A DNA stretch of 64,000 nt from Bimastos eiseni. Lineage: Eukaryota; Annelida; Clitellata; Crassiclitellata; Lumbricidae. Numbering within the stretch: the stretch's first letter is position 1; each line of letters opens with the position of its first letter. The translations under genes and the position numbers were made by a program. The notes under the pieces are model-generated. The model made no database searches and had not been told where the DNA came from. It saw only the letters and a program-made list of their open reading frames with translations. Where the stretch lies: assembly GCA_959347315.1 (NCBI GenBank), contig OY365811.1, positions 36,022,441 through 36,086,440 on the forward strand, in the 5' to 3' direction. Shown in pieces: positions 26,428 to 38,800 of the stretch.

Positions 26428-28872
26428 CTAATTTATAGCAAAGACTTTAATATCTCCCTGAAACTTTCCAACAATCAGCTGCCTGTTCGATTCGTCGTAG
26501 CACAGTCTTGGCAATCGGACGCCATTTTCTTGGTATGTGAGGAGTATCTGCCTCCAACTGAGCGACTTTGAGTCAAAAAGAAGAACACGATCATTGCCGT
26601 AGTCGGCAACAAATAGCCGCCGGTTATTCGAATCCTCACACAAGTGTCGTGGATAATGCAGCTCCTGCAATTTATCCGGTGGACAAAACTGACCGATCAC
26701 CTGTCCATCGCTGGTCAGTCGACTGATGACCCATTTTCCGTGCCCATACAACATCTTCTTCCAGTGACTGATGATTAGGTTACCATCTGGCCCTTGGATA
26801 GCGTGGAGCGGCATCTGGATCTCTGCGGGCAGCAGGAGACGTCGGACTAGTTCCGCATCGAATGCATAGAATTCCAGTTGACTAGAGGGTTGAGTATCCC
26901 TGAGCACCAACATACGATTATCAACTGACACTGACATGGTAAATGGATTGTCAACATCCGTCAACCATTTGCCGACATGCCTACTCGCTCGTGTTATCTT
27001 CCAGACGCACTTTTCCACTTTGTCCGTGACATAAAATCGACTGGAATTCCTGAATGACACAATGCTGTGGGGTGACTGGATATCTTCAATAAGGATCTCT
27101 TCCTCAAGATTGAATGGACTTTTATCCCTGTAGAGGAGAATTACTCTCGGTTCACAGCTCAGAACACATATACATTCGTCCATCTTCGCTATACCATATG
27201 CGAGAAATGAAGCCAAAGGCGACAGTCGATCCAAGAAGCGGAGAGAAACTATAGAAGAAATAAACACCTAGAGTTAATATCCACCTGAAGAAGAACTGTC
27301 CTTTAAGGCAACTCAAAGATAAACATTTTTATGAAATGTATGCATCATCATTTTCCTTAGTCCCTTGCTGCCTCATTTTCCAACCAATACAGGCTGACTG
27401 CTGCTCTAACCAATTGGCCACTGTGACGCTCTACTCAACTTTCCTTACATACCTCATGAAGCTCTGTGACAATACTTACTGATCAACATGACATACTCTA
27501 TTAGAACAAGAGTGCAGCATAAAGATTATTTTAAACTGGTATTCCAATGTTCAATCAAGAAGAGTCTTCAATGTCATTTTACTAAGACACTGAAGAAAGG
27601 AGATAGATAAAAGAATATGAGGCATCAGTGTTATAATTGAGCGTGTCTCGAGCGCTCGGTGTTTGTTTCTAAAAAATGCATAAAAAAGCCAAAATGATCA
27701 GAATAGCATAGTATGTACATAAATATTTGTGTATAATAGTAATGGAATGAAAAAATTTATAGAGCTCTACTTCACGTGTACACCCCCACTGATCTTTCAC
27801 CTTGAAGTATGGTTAATTTCATCAGTAAGCAACAACTACCAAGTAGAATGGTCAGCATCACACTCATTCAACCAACTTCAAAAGACAATAGTGATTGGTC
27901 ACATGCCTGTTCTGTTTTTCAGACAGCGCTTTGTAATAATCTTGAACCACCGAGTTGTAAGACGATAATCCCACACGGACCAAACCATTCGAAGCGGAGT
28001 CAAAACTCGAGGCAGGAGATAGTCGAAGACTGGCTCAGCCTTAAACCAGATTGAGAGATTCAGCAGCACTGCCTTCATCAGAATCATATCCAGCATCTCA
28101 AGGGGCAAGTCCTGGAGCTGAAAATGTAAAGTAATACTATTACTTGCATGTAAGTCTGTAAGCATGTTTGCAGCATATGTATAGCCAATGAAACCTCACA
28201 AAGGTGCTAAGCATGGCTATCGATGCAGATCTAAAATGGTAGAACTTAATGTGAAGGGGTTTACATGTAAAAGTGGAATCAGGCTTATTTATGTATTTAA
28301 AGCATTTATACATAAACAAAGAAAATCTGTATCAGAGGAACATGTCTTTAAGAACAAACTCCTATTATGTTTTAATCTGTGGTTGGTAGCAGTGGAGTAA
28401 GATTATGAAGACAAGCAACCAGAGAAAATTTAGCGTAGAGATAGTCTGAATTAGTGGTAGACTTATGCCGTCGTATCCCCCACAAATAACACCATGCAGA
28501 CATGGTCCTTTAATGTACGATCACGGGGTTCGATACTTTATATTGCACGAAACTAAACATATGTCAAATACTTGATACAACTAATGGTACAGCATAGGTC
28601 CGTTACTGTTGAATGGTGGCGTTTTTGCTTGAACAATGTGTGTAGAAATGTGGAATCATTAATAATTGTTATATATGAATTCGACATGCGGCTTTCCATA
28701 CCGAATCATAAAAATGATATGCGGCAAACTACAATTAACAGATACGTATTCAAAATCAAGTCAAACTCATAAGTGTCAACTGAGCATGAGAGAAAAGGAG
28801 AAGGTTAGTTTGCCAATACACATAGTGAGCAAAAAGTAAAACTCTTACTGCTGTTGCTCGGTCGGCACTCAT
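26428..28872 (-). CDS. F-box-like plus NHL-type beta-propeller protein
   Basis: Minus-strand exons 28872-28849 (MSADRATA), 28117-27907 and 27248-26428 join in phase to 351 residues. Residues 9-70 begin LQDLPLEMLDMIL and continue with LRMVWSVWDYRL, the pattern of an F-box (LP-x-E-x-L, then L-x-x-V-x-x-x-W). F-box proteins recruit substrates to Skp1-Cullin ubiquitin ligases. The rest is a propeller with NHL-like blades, clearest in RHLCEDSNNRRLFVADYGND followed by RVLLFD. It is a paralogue of the propellers at 46649-47502 and 53313-54142. No signal peptide is present, so it is probably cytosolic or nuclear. The exon 2 donor is probably GC (ACAG|GCATGT); a GT alternative at CGCT|GTCTGA keeps frame but drops about six residues. 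The F-box call is motif-based and weaker than the propeller call. Confidence 0.75.
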
Positions 28873-29408
28873 ATTTTGAAGTTATAATAACAACAGCAAT
28901 TCTTCATAATCTAGACAGCAAAGATAAAATTTGGTTTTACTCTAATGAAAGAATTACATCATTTAATCATTAATTAAAAATCAATTTGTGTAAATTGCAG
29001 AATATACCACTCATTTGTCTGCCTTAAAATGTACCATTTATAACTTTTGTATTACACTCAAATATTAAAGAATATTATGTAGTTGACCAAAGAACTACTA
29101 TTACTAGAAGAGCATCTTGTTCTGCTTGAGCAGTCTGATCTTCTGTTAAAATCTTTGGTTACGCATTCCTTCATTTGCAAATTTCTATAGCGCCTTGATA
29201 ACACTCTTCTCACATATCTTGCCATCATCAAGACTTTTCAGAGTTGCATTAATGCGCCCAATATTATGTGAAATGAGATATCTAGCACAGTGCCACAGTC
29301 AGCTTGTGAATAAAAGTTGTTAAAAATTTATTGACTATCGCCTTTCTGTTGTTGCGTGCTTTTGCAAAAGATTCATTTGTTTAGACGTATAATAAGTGAC
29401 AGTTTAAT
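28873..29408. other. Upstream region of the F-box/propeller gene
   Basis: Candidate promoter and 5' UTR of the minus-strand gene starting at 28872. Contains a TATAGCGCC-type repeat piece at about 29188-29220. No defined promoter element is visible. Confidence 0.35.
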
Positions 29409-29410
29409 AA

Positions 29411-29414
29411 TAGT

Positions 29415-29461
<47 letters not shown>

Positions 29462-29550
29462 CGACAACGACGACAACGACGACGACGACGACGACGACAA
29501 CAACGACAACGACAACAACGACAACGACAACAACAACAACAACAACAATA
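29411..29550. repeat. (CAA)n/(CGA)n compound microsatellite
   Basis: About 140 bases of ACA and ACG/GAC triplets. It produces long poly-Thr and poly-Val open frames on the two strands that are artefacts of the repeat. Confidence 0.95.
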
Positions 29551-29606
29551 ATATAAATATTGGTGGCTAATACTACTACTAATAATAATGACAATTATTG
29601 TTTCAA

Positions 29607-29607
<1 letters not shown>

Positions 29608-29657
<50 letters not shown>

Positions 29658-29673
29658 TAATAATAATTATAAT
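29608..29673. repeat. (AAT)n microsatellite, left of LINE fragment
   Basis: ATA/AAT triplets directly abut the 5' end of the truncated retrotransposon that starts at about 29675. Confidence 0.9.
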
Positions 29674-29674
29674 A

Positions 29675-31248
29675 ATAAGGGCGATCCCTTGGGACCTCTC
29701 CTTTTCTGCCTACCGCTACAGCCAATCCTTAATCACCTGCTTTCACCATTGGCCTTTGGATACCTCGACGACCTCACCTTGGGGGGAGATCCTAAGGTGG
29801 TGGAGGCGGATGTTAACTCAATCGAAGAGGGATGTCTGCAACTTGGCCTCGCGCTCAACCGCAAAAAATACGAACTCATATCTTCCGACGCCCATATCAA
29901 CGACGTTAGTCAAGGCTTCCTAGGACAGTTCACCCGAGTCAATGCATCATCGGCCGTGCTCTTAGGGGCTCCGCTCTCCCCGACGGATGCCCTGCTTTCA
30001 GCCATCGACACCTGTGTGGCCGACCTCGGAATTGCCCTCGACAGGTTGTAACTAATCGCTAGACAAGACGCTCTACTGATCCTTAGGCATTCGATCGGCT
30101 CGCCTAAACTCATGCATTTATTGAGATGCACCCCTTGCCACGACCACCCGCGTCTATGGCTTACGACGATCTGCTGCGAGGAGGGATCGAGCGAATCTTC
30201 AACATTTCGATGACCGATGACCAATGGGGTCAGGCCACTCTCCCGATCAGGATGGGAGGACTGGGAATTAGGAGGGCGTCCTCGCTGGCACTTCCCGCCT
30301 CTTTGGCTTCAGCCGCGGGCACTCTCCAGATCCAGTCCCTCATCTTAGAATCAGTAGCGGTGAAATCGGACTCAGCATGCGACTCGGCGATGTCTACCTG
30401 GCTTCAACTTACCGAAGCTTCTGCCCCGACGACGCCAGGCCATAAACAAACCCACTTTGACAGACCGCTGTTAAACGCGGTTCTGTCTGCACTAGAAGAA
30501 AAGCTACAGGATCCCTACGACCAGGCGAGACTAAGGGCCTTGCAGTCACCGCACGCCTCGGACTGGCTATACGCTCTCCCGCTCGTTTCTCGCGATCTCA
30601 GTCTGGAGGACGATACCGTGAGGGTGGCGGTCGGCCTACGATTAGGGGTGGCCATCTGCGAGCCGCACACCTGCGCATGCGGCGCCTTCGTCTCAGCCAG
30701 AGGCGCACATGGCCTGTCCTGTTCATTGGGTTTTGGCCGTCAAGCAAGACACTGTAATATCAACGACCTTATCCATCGCAGCCTCAACAGAGCCGGTATT
30801 CCAGCGGTCAAGGAACCGTCAGGTTTTTCCAGATTAGATGGAAAGAGACCGGACGGGCAGACCCTGATACCGTGGAGTGGGGGGGCGGGCCTTACTTTGG
30901 GACGCAACTGTGGTGGACACAGTGGCCGCTTCTTATATCCCCGAGACAGCTTTTACAGCCGGAGGAGCGGCGGAGATAGCAGCTACAAGGAAACACACAA
31001 AATATTCTGAGCTAGAGAAGAAATACACTTTTGTTCCAATCGCTATAGAAACCTTCGGTCCCCTCAATAGTGAGAGCCTCGCCTTTCTGTCTGAGACTGG
31101 ACGCCGACTTTCGACAACTACCGGTGACACCCGAGAGACAAACTTCCTTTTCCAGAACTTGTCGGCATTGATGCAACGTTTCAATGCGGTGGCTTTTCAG
31201 GGCACTATGTCAAAATTACAATCCACTGACAAGCGGCGACCCAGATAG
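29675..31248 (+). pseudogene. Non-LTR retrotransposon ORF2 3' part, with nuclease-like C-terminus
   Basis: The fragment starts within reverse transcriptase (GDPLGPLLFCLP), contains the catalytic YLDDL box and DQWGQATLPIRMGGLGIRR, and continues through a C-rich segment (CEPHTCACGAFVSARGAHGL). It ends with KRPDGQTLIPW then LLWDATVVDT, a PD...D pattern like the restriction-like endonuclease at the C-terminus of R2/R4/Dong-type elements. It is broken by a stop at 30049, a frame change near 30130 and another in a G run near 30880; the last frame ends at 31248. The 5' truncation and AAT repeats on both sides indicate insertion into a TAA microsatellite, known for Dong elements. The clade is an inference. 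Confidence 0.8.
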
Positions 31249-31280
31249 CCTGATGACAGATCCGTTGGCAATGCCAATGA

Positions 31281-31282
<2 letters not shown>

Positions 31283-31352
<70 letters not shown>
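31283..31352. repeat. (AAT)n microsatellite, right of LINE fragment
   Basis: About 70 bases of AAT units, 35 bases after the LINE stop codon, in the same strand register as the left tract. Confidence 0.9.
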
Positions 31353-31379
31353 GTAATAATAATAATGCCTGGACCCGTC

Positions 31380-32870
31380 GAGACGTAACCGTCTCCTGTT
31401 AAACTTTGCTTATCGTAGATACAACGGCCTTCTGATAAATTATTGTGACATTGACTAAGAAAGAAAGTCTCCAGTGCGTTAATGATAACAGAAAGACAGA
31501 CTCTCTCGAGGTAACGATCACGGGGTTAAGTTTTTGGACAAAGCTTTTAAATATCACGTGCCCACAGAGCTCCATAGGCTCTGTTTAGGCCTACTCAGAC
31601 AAAAACAATCACCGCTGACAATTAGCCAATTACCAACGTTCGTAAAATGTAACTGAATATTTTATATTGTTCTTTTCCTATAGCTCATTTTCAGTAACTT
31701 ACCGGTGAGATCATCGTCGCCACTCATCAGAACGGATGTCGTGCCTTTTAAGACAACGGGAGCTTGAGATAGGCCTACAAATCGATGCCATTAAATTTTA
31801 GCCACTTGAATATGTAAGCCTATGCTTTTCGTACTCTTACCTTTCCCAGTTCTTTCTTCCAGAGCACGCTTTCTAGTGTGCGTCAAAACTGATATGCAGC
31901 GTATCTTTGATTTCTTAAACCTGTAGTGATTTTTCGTTTCCCGGCTGTTGGGCGAGGCAGCACCAAAATAGAATCAAAAGTCAACGATAACTGATGGTAT
32001 GTTGACTATGAAATTGTCGATGATATGTTGTCTGAAGTGGTTTATCAGCAAAGAAAACTGACAGCATTTGATGCTACTCATAGAAAGAATCAGTCCAAGA
32101 GAGCAATAAATAACTTTTAGGGCAGGATGTATACAAGTCATACAAAAGTATTTAAACCATTGAGGATGACGCGCAGGCAGGTTGTAACCAGCCTCAGAGA
32201 AAATGTTACAACTAGCCCCGCCATGCACCTAAGATGATCAAATAAAATGGTAACACACTTTTATAGCTGGAGATTTTTGCTCATTCACGTAATCTTAAAG
32301 AAACAAGCTTTGCAATGACCTACGCTAAGTAAGAATAGCGTGCGCCTTGGGCTAGCAATGAGAAAAATAATGCGCATGAAAACAAAATTACATTTAGTGT
32401 CAAAAATAGCAATTTCTGAAAAAATTCTGAAGTTAAAGCTTGAGCGAAGTCAAAAGGAATAGATAGGAAACGATAGGACTCACGTTTTGATCTGTATAGC
32501 CACACGCTAGTTCTCCGATTTACCGTTTCCAGGATCTTTGCGCTGTGACAAATAACCCCCCTCCCGTCCCCCGTTACAACCTGTCCTCAGTTACAACCAG
32601 CTCCGGTCTCCCCAATATTATGCAACTTCTCTAGCAGTCAAGACTAATCGGTTCACTGTGTAAAAAATATACTGCACAGTTAAAAAATGGAAAACTTAGG
32701 CCTATATAACATGCATAGTGCATGTAGAATCAGGATATTGTGGACAGCTAAAAGCCCAGCCAGTGTTAATCGGTTTCAATCACCACCTACATGTAGGCCT
32801 ACAGTCTGTCGTAAGAATTACGGCAGTTACAGTTACGAACCGATCTCTTCTGTGTAACTCATTAGATTTG
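31380..32870. other. Intergenic region upstream of the first secreted propeller gene
   Basis: No exon is supported. The part nearest 32878 (ACTGCACAGTTA..., CCGATCT) resembles the region before the second paralogue's start (about 50535-50770), as expected for duplicated promoters. AGGCCTA motifs become frequent from here rightward. Confidence 0.4.
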
Positions 32871-32877
32871 TGAAAAT

Positions 32878-35800
32878 ATGTTGATGTTATTCTCCATTGC
32901 GTTCGTTTTTATCTGCTTCACGGGAGACGATGTTAAGTCGCAACCGACGATTGATGACAGCGACGTAAGTTGTTCCGATGACGAATTCTCAGAACTGCGG
33001 CAGAACGATCAGCTTCGACATGCCCTAGAGACTGAACGACAGCTCGTCCAAGATCTTCGACATTACGTTGCAACACTCGAGAAAAAAAATTCAGGTTGGT
33101 GTGGATAGAAGAACGAGAATAGATATTTTGTGCGACTATATAATGCTTTTACGTAGATTAAGCAACTGCGCGCGCAACTGGAATTGCTTAGGCCTATAGG
33201 CCAAAGTCTATTCGGCAATTGCACTTCAGATAGGTGCCCGACATTTTCTTCGTAAACATCTGTTTGTAAAAAAAATCTTCTTAAAGCACGATTCTTCGTC
33301 AAGCATAATTCTTTGTAAAAGAATGATGCTTAAATAGAAGCGGGATTGATGAAAAGAAATATACCGGATTGATGAAAAGAATATATCTAAGTTAAAGCGG
33401 GATTGATGAAAAGAAATATGCCCACCTGGAAGCGGGATTGATGAAAAGCATTATGCTTAAATGGAAGCGGGATTGATAAAACGAATACAACTTAAATGGG
33501 AGCGGGATTGATGGAAGGAATCACGCCTGAATGGAAGCGGGATGGATGAAAAGAAATGTACTTAAATGGAAGCGGGATTAATGAAAAGAATGCTGCTTAA
33601 ATGGAAGTGGGATTGACGAAAAGAAATATTCCTAATTGGGAGCGGGATTTATGAAAAGAATCAAGCTTAATTGGAAACTGGATTGATGAAAAGAAATATA
33701 CCTAAATGGAAACGGGATTGATGAAAAGAATTGTTTTTAAATGTTAGCGGGATTGGTGAAAAGTATCACGCCTTAATGGAAGTTAGATTGATGGAAAGAA
33801 ATATACCTAAACGGAAGCGGCATTGATGAAAAAATGTTGCTTAAATGGAAGCGGGATTGTTACAGATTAGCAAACTGCGAAAGATAATCCTGAGCAGCTT
33901 TACAAGAGACAGGCAATACACACCATCGCAAGTGGAAGCGAACCTATACCTTTACATGTAATTTGCATGTAAGCCCAGGCCCGTCGAGAGCAGAGTGGGG
34001 GCCTGGTACAACTTACTTTTTTGAGTTTGAATGAAAGACTGATTGAAAGTATACTGTAATACAGTGTAGGTCTACTAGAAAATGTTACAAAAATTGCAAG
34101 CACTAAACTTACATCATTCATGATACATCACTCACTAATCAAAGTTTTCATCGATTCTTCACTGTCAGTCAGGCTAAATGATAATGGGAAAGAATATTTT
34201 TATAATTATTGTAATTCCTAATTTTAAGAAAAAAGCTAACTGAAATAACGAAAGCCTACAAACAACCACAAACTGCAGTTGTTGAAACAGTTATCAATCA
34301 ATCACTCAAATCAATCAAATGCTTTATTGTTCGCCAATAAACATTATTGCGTCACTGCTCTGTCTAGCCTGATGTCTCTGTTTCGGTTTATAACGTCACT
34401 GCTATGTCCGCCCTAGCTGCTGTCTCTGTTTCTGTTTATTACGTCACTGCACTGTCCAGCCTGCTGTCTCTCTGTTTCTGTGAATTACGTCACTGCTCTG
34501 TCTAGACCGCTGCCTCTCTTTCTGTTTCTTACGTCACTGCCATGTCTAGCCTTCTGCCTCTCTTTCTGTTTATTACGTCACTGCTCTGTCTAGACCGCTG
34601 CCTCTCTTTCTGTTTCTTACGTCACTGTTCTGTCTAGCCTGCTACCTATCTTTCTGTTTATTGCGTCATTGCTCTGTCTAGTTTCCTGGCTATCTTTCAC
34701 TTTTTTACGTCATTGCTCTGTCTAGCCTGATGTCTCTCTTTTTGTCTTATGCGTCACTGCTCAGTTTAGACCACTGCTTCACTTCCCGTTTATTACGTCA
34801 CTGCTCTGTCTAGCCCTCTGCCTCTCTTTCTCTTTATTACGTTACTGCTCTGTCTAGACCGATGCCTCTCTTTCCGTTTAGTATTTCACGTGTACTGCTC
34901 CGCCTAGCCGGCTGCCACTTTTTATGTAAAATACGTCACTGATCTGTCTATTCGTGCTGTCTCTCTTTCTGTTTATTACGTCACTGCTCTGACTAGCCTA
35001 GCTGTTGCATCTCTTCCTGTTTATTACGTCACTGCTCTGTCTAGCCTGACGTCTCTCTTTCTGTTTATTACGTCACTGCTCTGACTAGCCTAGCCGTTGC
35101 ATCTCTTCCTGTTTATTACGTCAGCGCTCTGTCTAGCCTGATGTCTCTTTTTCTGCTTATTACATCACTGCTCTGACCAGCAGACTCGTCGAGGGCAAAG
35201 TCGGGCCCCGGTACAACTTATATTTTTGAGTTTGAATGAAAGACTGATTGTCAGTACACTGTAATAAAAAGTAGTTTTGATTCCGTACTAACTGGACTTA
35301 AAAACGTTTTGTCGCAGTGTAATGATGGAAGAGGGGACTGCGTTATGAAAACCGGCGATGTCAAGTTTATAACTTTAATGAACAATATAATATAATGTCA
35401 AATGCTGTATAAACTAAAATTGCGAACACTATAGCTATAGATATAAACAGTACATATAAAGACAAACATTATAGGCCTATCAACAGTAGTAAATATATAT
35501 ATGTATAGACAGAGACTGACAGACAGTAGGCACAGCCAAGTGAATCAGCGTGGGCGAGTGGGCTGAGACAGTTGGAGAGACGGGCATTATGACCAAATAT
35601 GGCTGAGGCAAGAGCGAATGCCGGGCTAGGATAGGTTAAAAAGACCGGGTCCGGAGGAAGAGCGATGGGCTGAGCGCCTGAGAGATTTGATGTAAGATGA
35701 CCAAATAAGGATACAATCGGGAGAAATAACCAAATAAGGATAGACATGAGGTAGAAGGACCATAATGGGAGGATGCAAGAAAGGGTATAAAAGATGGGAG

Positions 35801-38800
35801 AAATTGAGAGTCGGGATTCACTCTCAGAAGGCGTCAGGTGCACGACAGAGGACGTCATCGACTGCAGGAGGAAACCTGAGAGGAGTCGACGACAGAAGAG
35901 AAAAGTGTCGAGAGATCAACGGGTCATCTGCTACAGACGATTGAGTGCTGAGGAAAGAGAAAACCTGCACCAGGTGCGAGACGAATCCGACGCTGACCTG
36001 TGCAGAAACGATCGTTCAACCGTATTGACCCGCAGCAACGAAAGAGACTGCACGAGGTGTCGAAATCCGGTGAGCAGATTCTGATGCTGATATAAACGGT
36101 GAATGTAAATCATATTATGTTATAACTTAGGAAAAGACAGAATCTTGAGTATTACATGTGAAGCGTATTAGTAGTGTACTGCTTGTTAAAATCGACAGTG
36201 AATATAGAACTCTATTGTATAATTTCTTTTTAAGAAAATGGCTAGCGAAAGCCTGCATAAAGATTTTGAAATGTTAAAGAAGAAGGATTTGGAGGATGAA
36301 TGTTTAGCAAGAGGAATACAGCCTCAAGGTATTCAGAAGACAGAAATGATTAGACGATTGAAGGAGTTTGACAGAAGGCAGGCGAGAGGGGAAGGAAATG
36401 AAGAGGCGTTTGGTGATCAAGAAGGAGAGATGATAGAAGATAGAGAAGGTGATCAGATTGGGCATAGTGACAGGTCGAAACTTGAACTGGCCCAGGCAGA
36501 GGAAAGAAAATTTATTGCTGAAGAAAGAAAAGAAATAGCAGAGAGACAGAGATTAGAACTGGAGCTAGCGCTGCTTAGGGAAAGGGCACAGATGGGTTCA
36601 CTAAGGCGAAGCTTAATTGATGAAGAAACTGTTGAGAACATGGCAGAAGTCTGTAGGTCTAAAGCAAATAATGTGTTACCAAGTATGCATGAAAATGAAG
36701 ACCCTATTTCATTCTTTCATTCTTTTGAAAAGGTTGCAAGATTGCACAACATTGATCAGTCTGAATGGCCGAAATTGCTTCCTGCTTTACTAAATTCCAC
36801 TTTAAGGCAACACTACAACAGATTATCTTACAGCATCTGTTCTGACTTTCGAAGCATAAAAACAGAGATACTAGCTGCATGCCAAATGAATCCCAAATTC
36901 TATCTCGACAAACTTAGAAATTTGCATCGCTCAGGGAAGGAAACATATGCTCAATTTCTTTGTAGATTGAGTGATATGCAGGAATATTACCTGGAGTCAA
37001 AGGGCATAGCTGACTTTAAGGGTTTAAAGGATGATATGCTAGCAGAAAGATTGAAAGATTCATTTCAAACAGAAGTAAAATTCTTTGTAGAGGCTAGAAA
37101 ACCTACGAGTGCTATAGAAGTTGCGCAATATGCAGATCTACATTTTGAATGCATTAAGGAAGCTACAAGGGGAAGCACGTATGAGCGCAAGACATGGAAC
37201 AAGCCAAGGTCAACAAATATAGGTCTTGAGAAAAGCACAAGCATACAGAGCAGGCAAGGGGCAAAAATCAATGCTGGGGGTGAGACTCAAAGGCAAGATG
37301 TAGTAGTACAGCAAAGCAATACGAATCACGCATACAACAGTAGGCCTACACATAAGTCAAACCAATGGCAAGCAAACACGAAAACACAAAATGGATGTTT
37401 CATTTGCGGACAAAATTCGCATAGATGGCGACAGTGTCCAAACAATGATAGTGCTAGAGTTAATTTTGTGCATGATCTGTCACATCTTAACAGCATAACT
37501 AATTATCAAAATAATTTTCTTGTGCCACTAATGTTAAACGGAATGCATGTTAAAGCACTGAGAGACACAGGCTCTCAGATAACGCTGGTGAATGCCGACT
37601 TTGTAAGAGGTAAGCCATTTGCTAAACAAAGGTCCATTAATGTACAATGTGCGTTTGGGAAAATCCAGTCAGTTGCAATGACAGAAGTTACAATTTCATC
37701 GCCACAGTTTGGGACAGACCGACAAATTGTAATTAATGCAGGAGTTGTAGAAGGACTAAAGGTTGATATGATTCTGGGGCATGACATTTTTGTGGAAAAC
37801 AAAGATCTGATGGACATAGCTGTTGGTGCTGTGAAAACAGGTGAAATAAATAAGCCGACGAGCATTAAAGATAGCTGGCCGATTCACAAGGCAGAAGAAA
37901 GCGAGACAGATGTAATAAATCAGACACCACAGACAATGATAGCAACCAGGACCAAAAACTATGGATGCCGCGGTATATCAGATGCAACAGGAAATAGGAC
38001 ACCGCAAAGGGAAAATGGATCAAAGGTCAAGCCGAGAGAGGCAAAGGAAGCACAAAAGGAGGGAGAGTCAAAGGAAACAGTGAGAGAGAAAGTGACTAAT
38101 GATGAAGAGGATGCAAACATGTATCTTGGCAGAGATGCAGTGGAATTCAAAAAGGAACAGGAATCAGATCCAACGTTGACAGATTTATGGAAGCGTGCTA
38201 GAACAGAAAACGAACAGTATATTGTCAACAAAGGCATTCTGTACAAAAGAAAAGTAACACAGTTAGAGAAAAATGCAGAAGATTTTGCGAAGAATCTTAG
38301 ACTGGTTGTCCCAGTCAGCCATAGACAACAGCTGTTAGAGTTGGGTCATGATTCAAAATGGGCGGGGCATAAAGGTGTAAAAGCTACGAGGGCATGCTTA
38401 AGGAAAGAATACACGTGGCCTGGAATGGATGAAGAAATAGCAGCGTATGTGAGGTCTTGTCCAATATGTCAGAAGACTGCAAACGTTCATAAGAGTCATC
38501 GTGTACCATTACAAGAGACACCGATAGTGGAAGTACCATTCCAGTCTGTAGTAATAGATTTGTGCGGACCAATATCACCTGCATCTAGTAGTGGCAAGAA
38601 GTATGTGTTAATTTTGGTTGATCAAATGACGCATTGGCCAGAATTCATTGCCTTGGGAAGCATGAGAGCGGACAAGATATGCAAAGCGTTGATAGAAGTC
38701 TTCTCACGGGTTGGAATACCGAGATATATTATATCTGACAATGGAACACACTTCAAGAATCAGCTGGTTCAGGGATTGGATAAGATGCTTGGTATTAGTC

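Noticed and set aside
29356..29594. Long poly-Thr and poly-Val open frames
   Set aside because: They are translations of the CAA/CGA microsatellite on the two strands, not genes.
33336..33862. Regularly spaced repeats resembling a CRISPR array
   Set aside because: Units are contiguous and themselves diverged; there are no unique spacers, and the context is a eukaryotic intron. It is a minisatellite.
35469..35858. Minus-strand frame present in both LTRs (also 41333-41713)
   Set aside because: It is antisense to the LTR and duplicated only because the LTR is. It has no domain, and the sense strand carries the TATA box.
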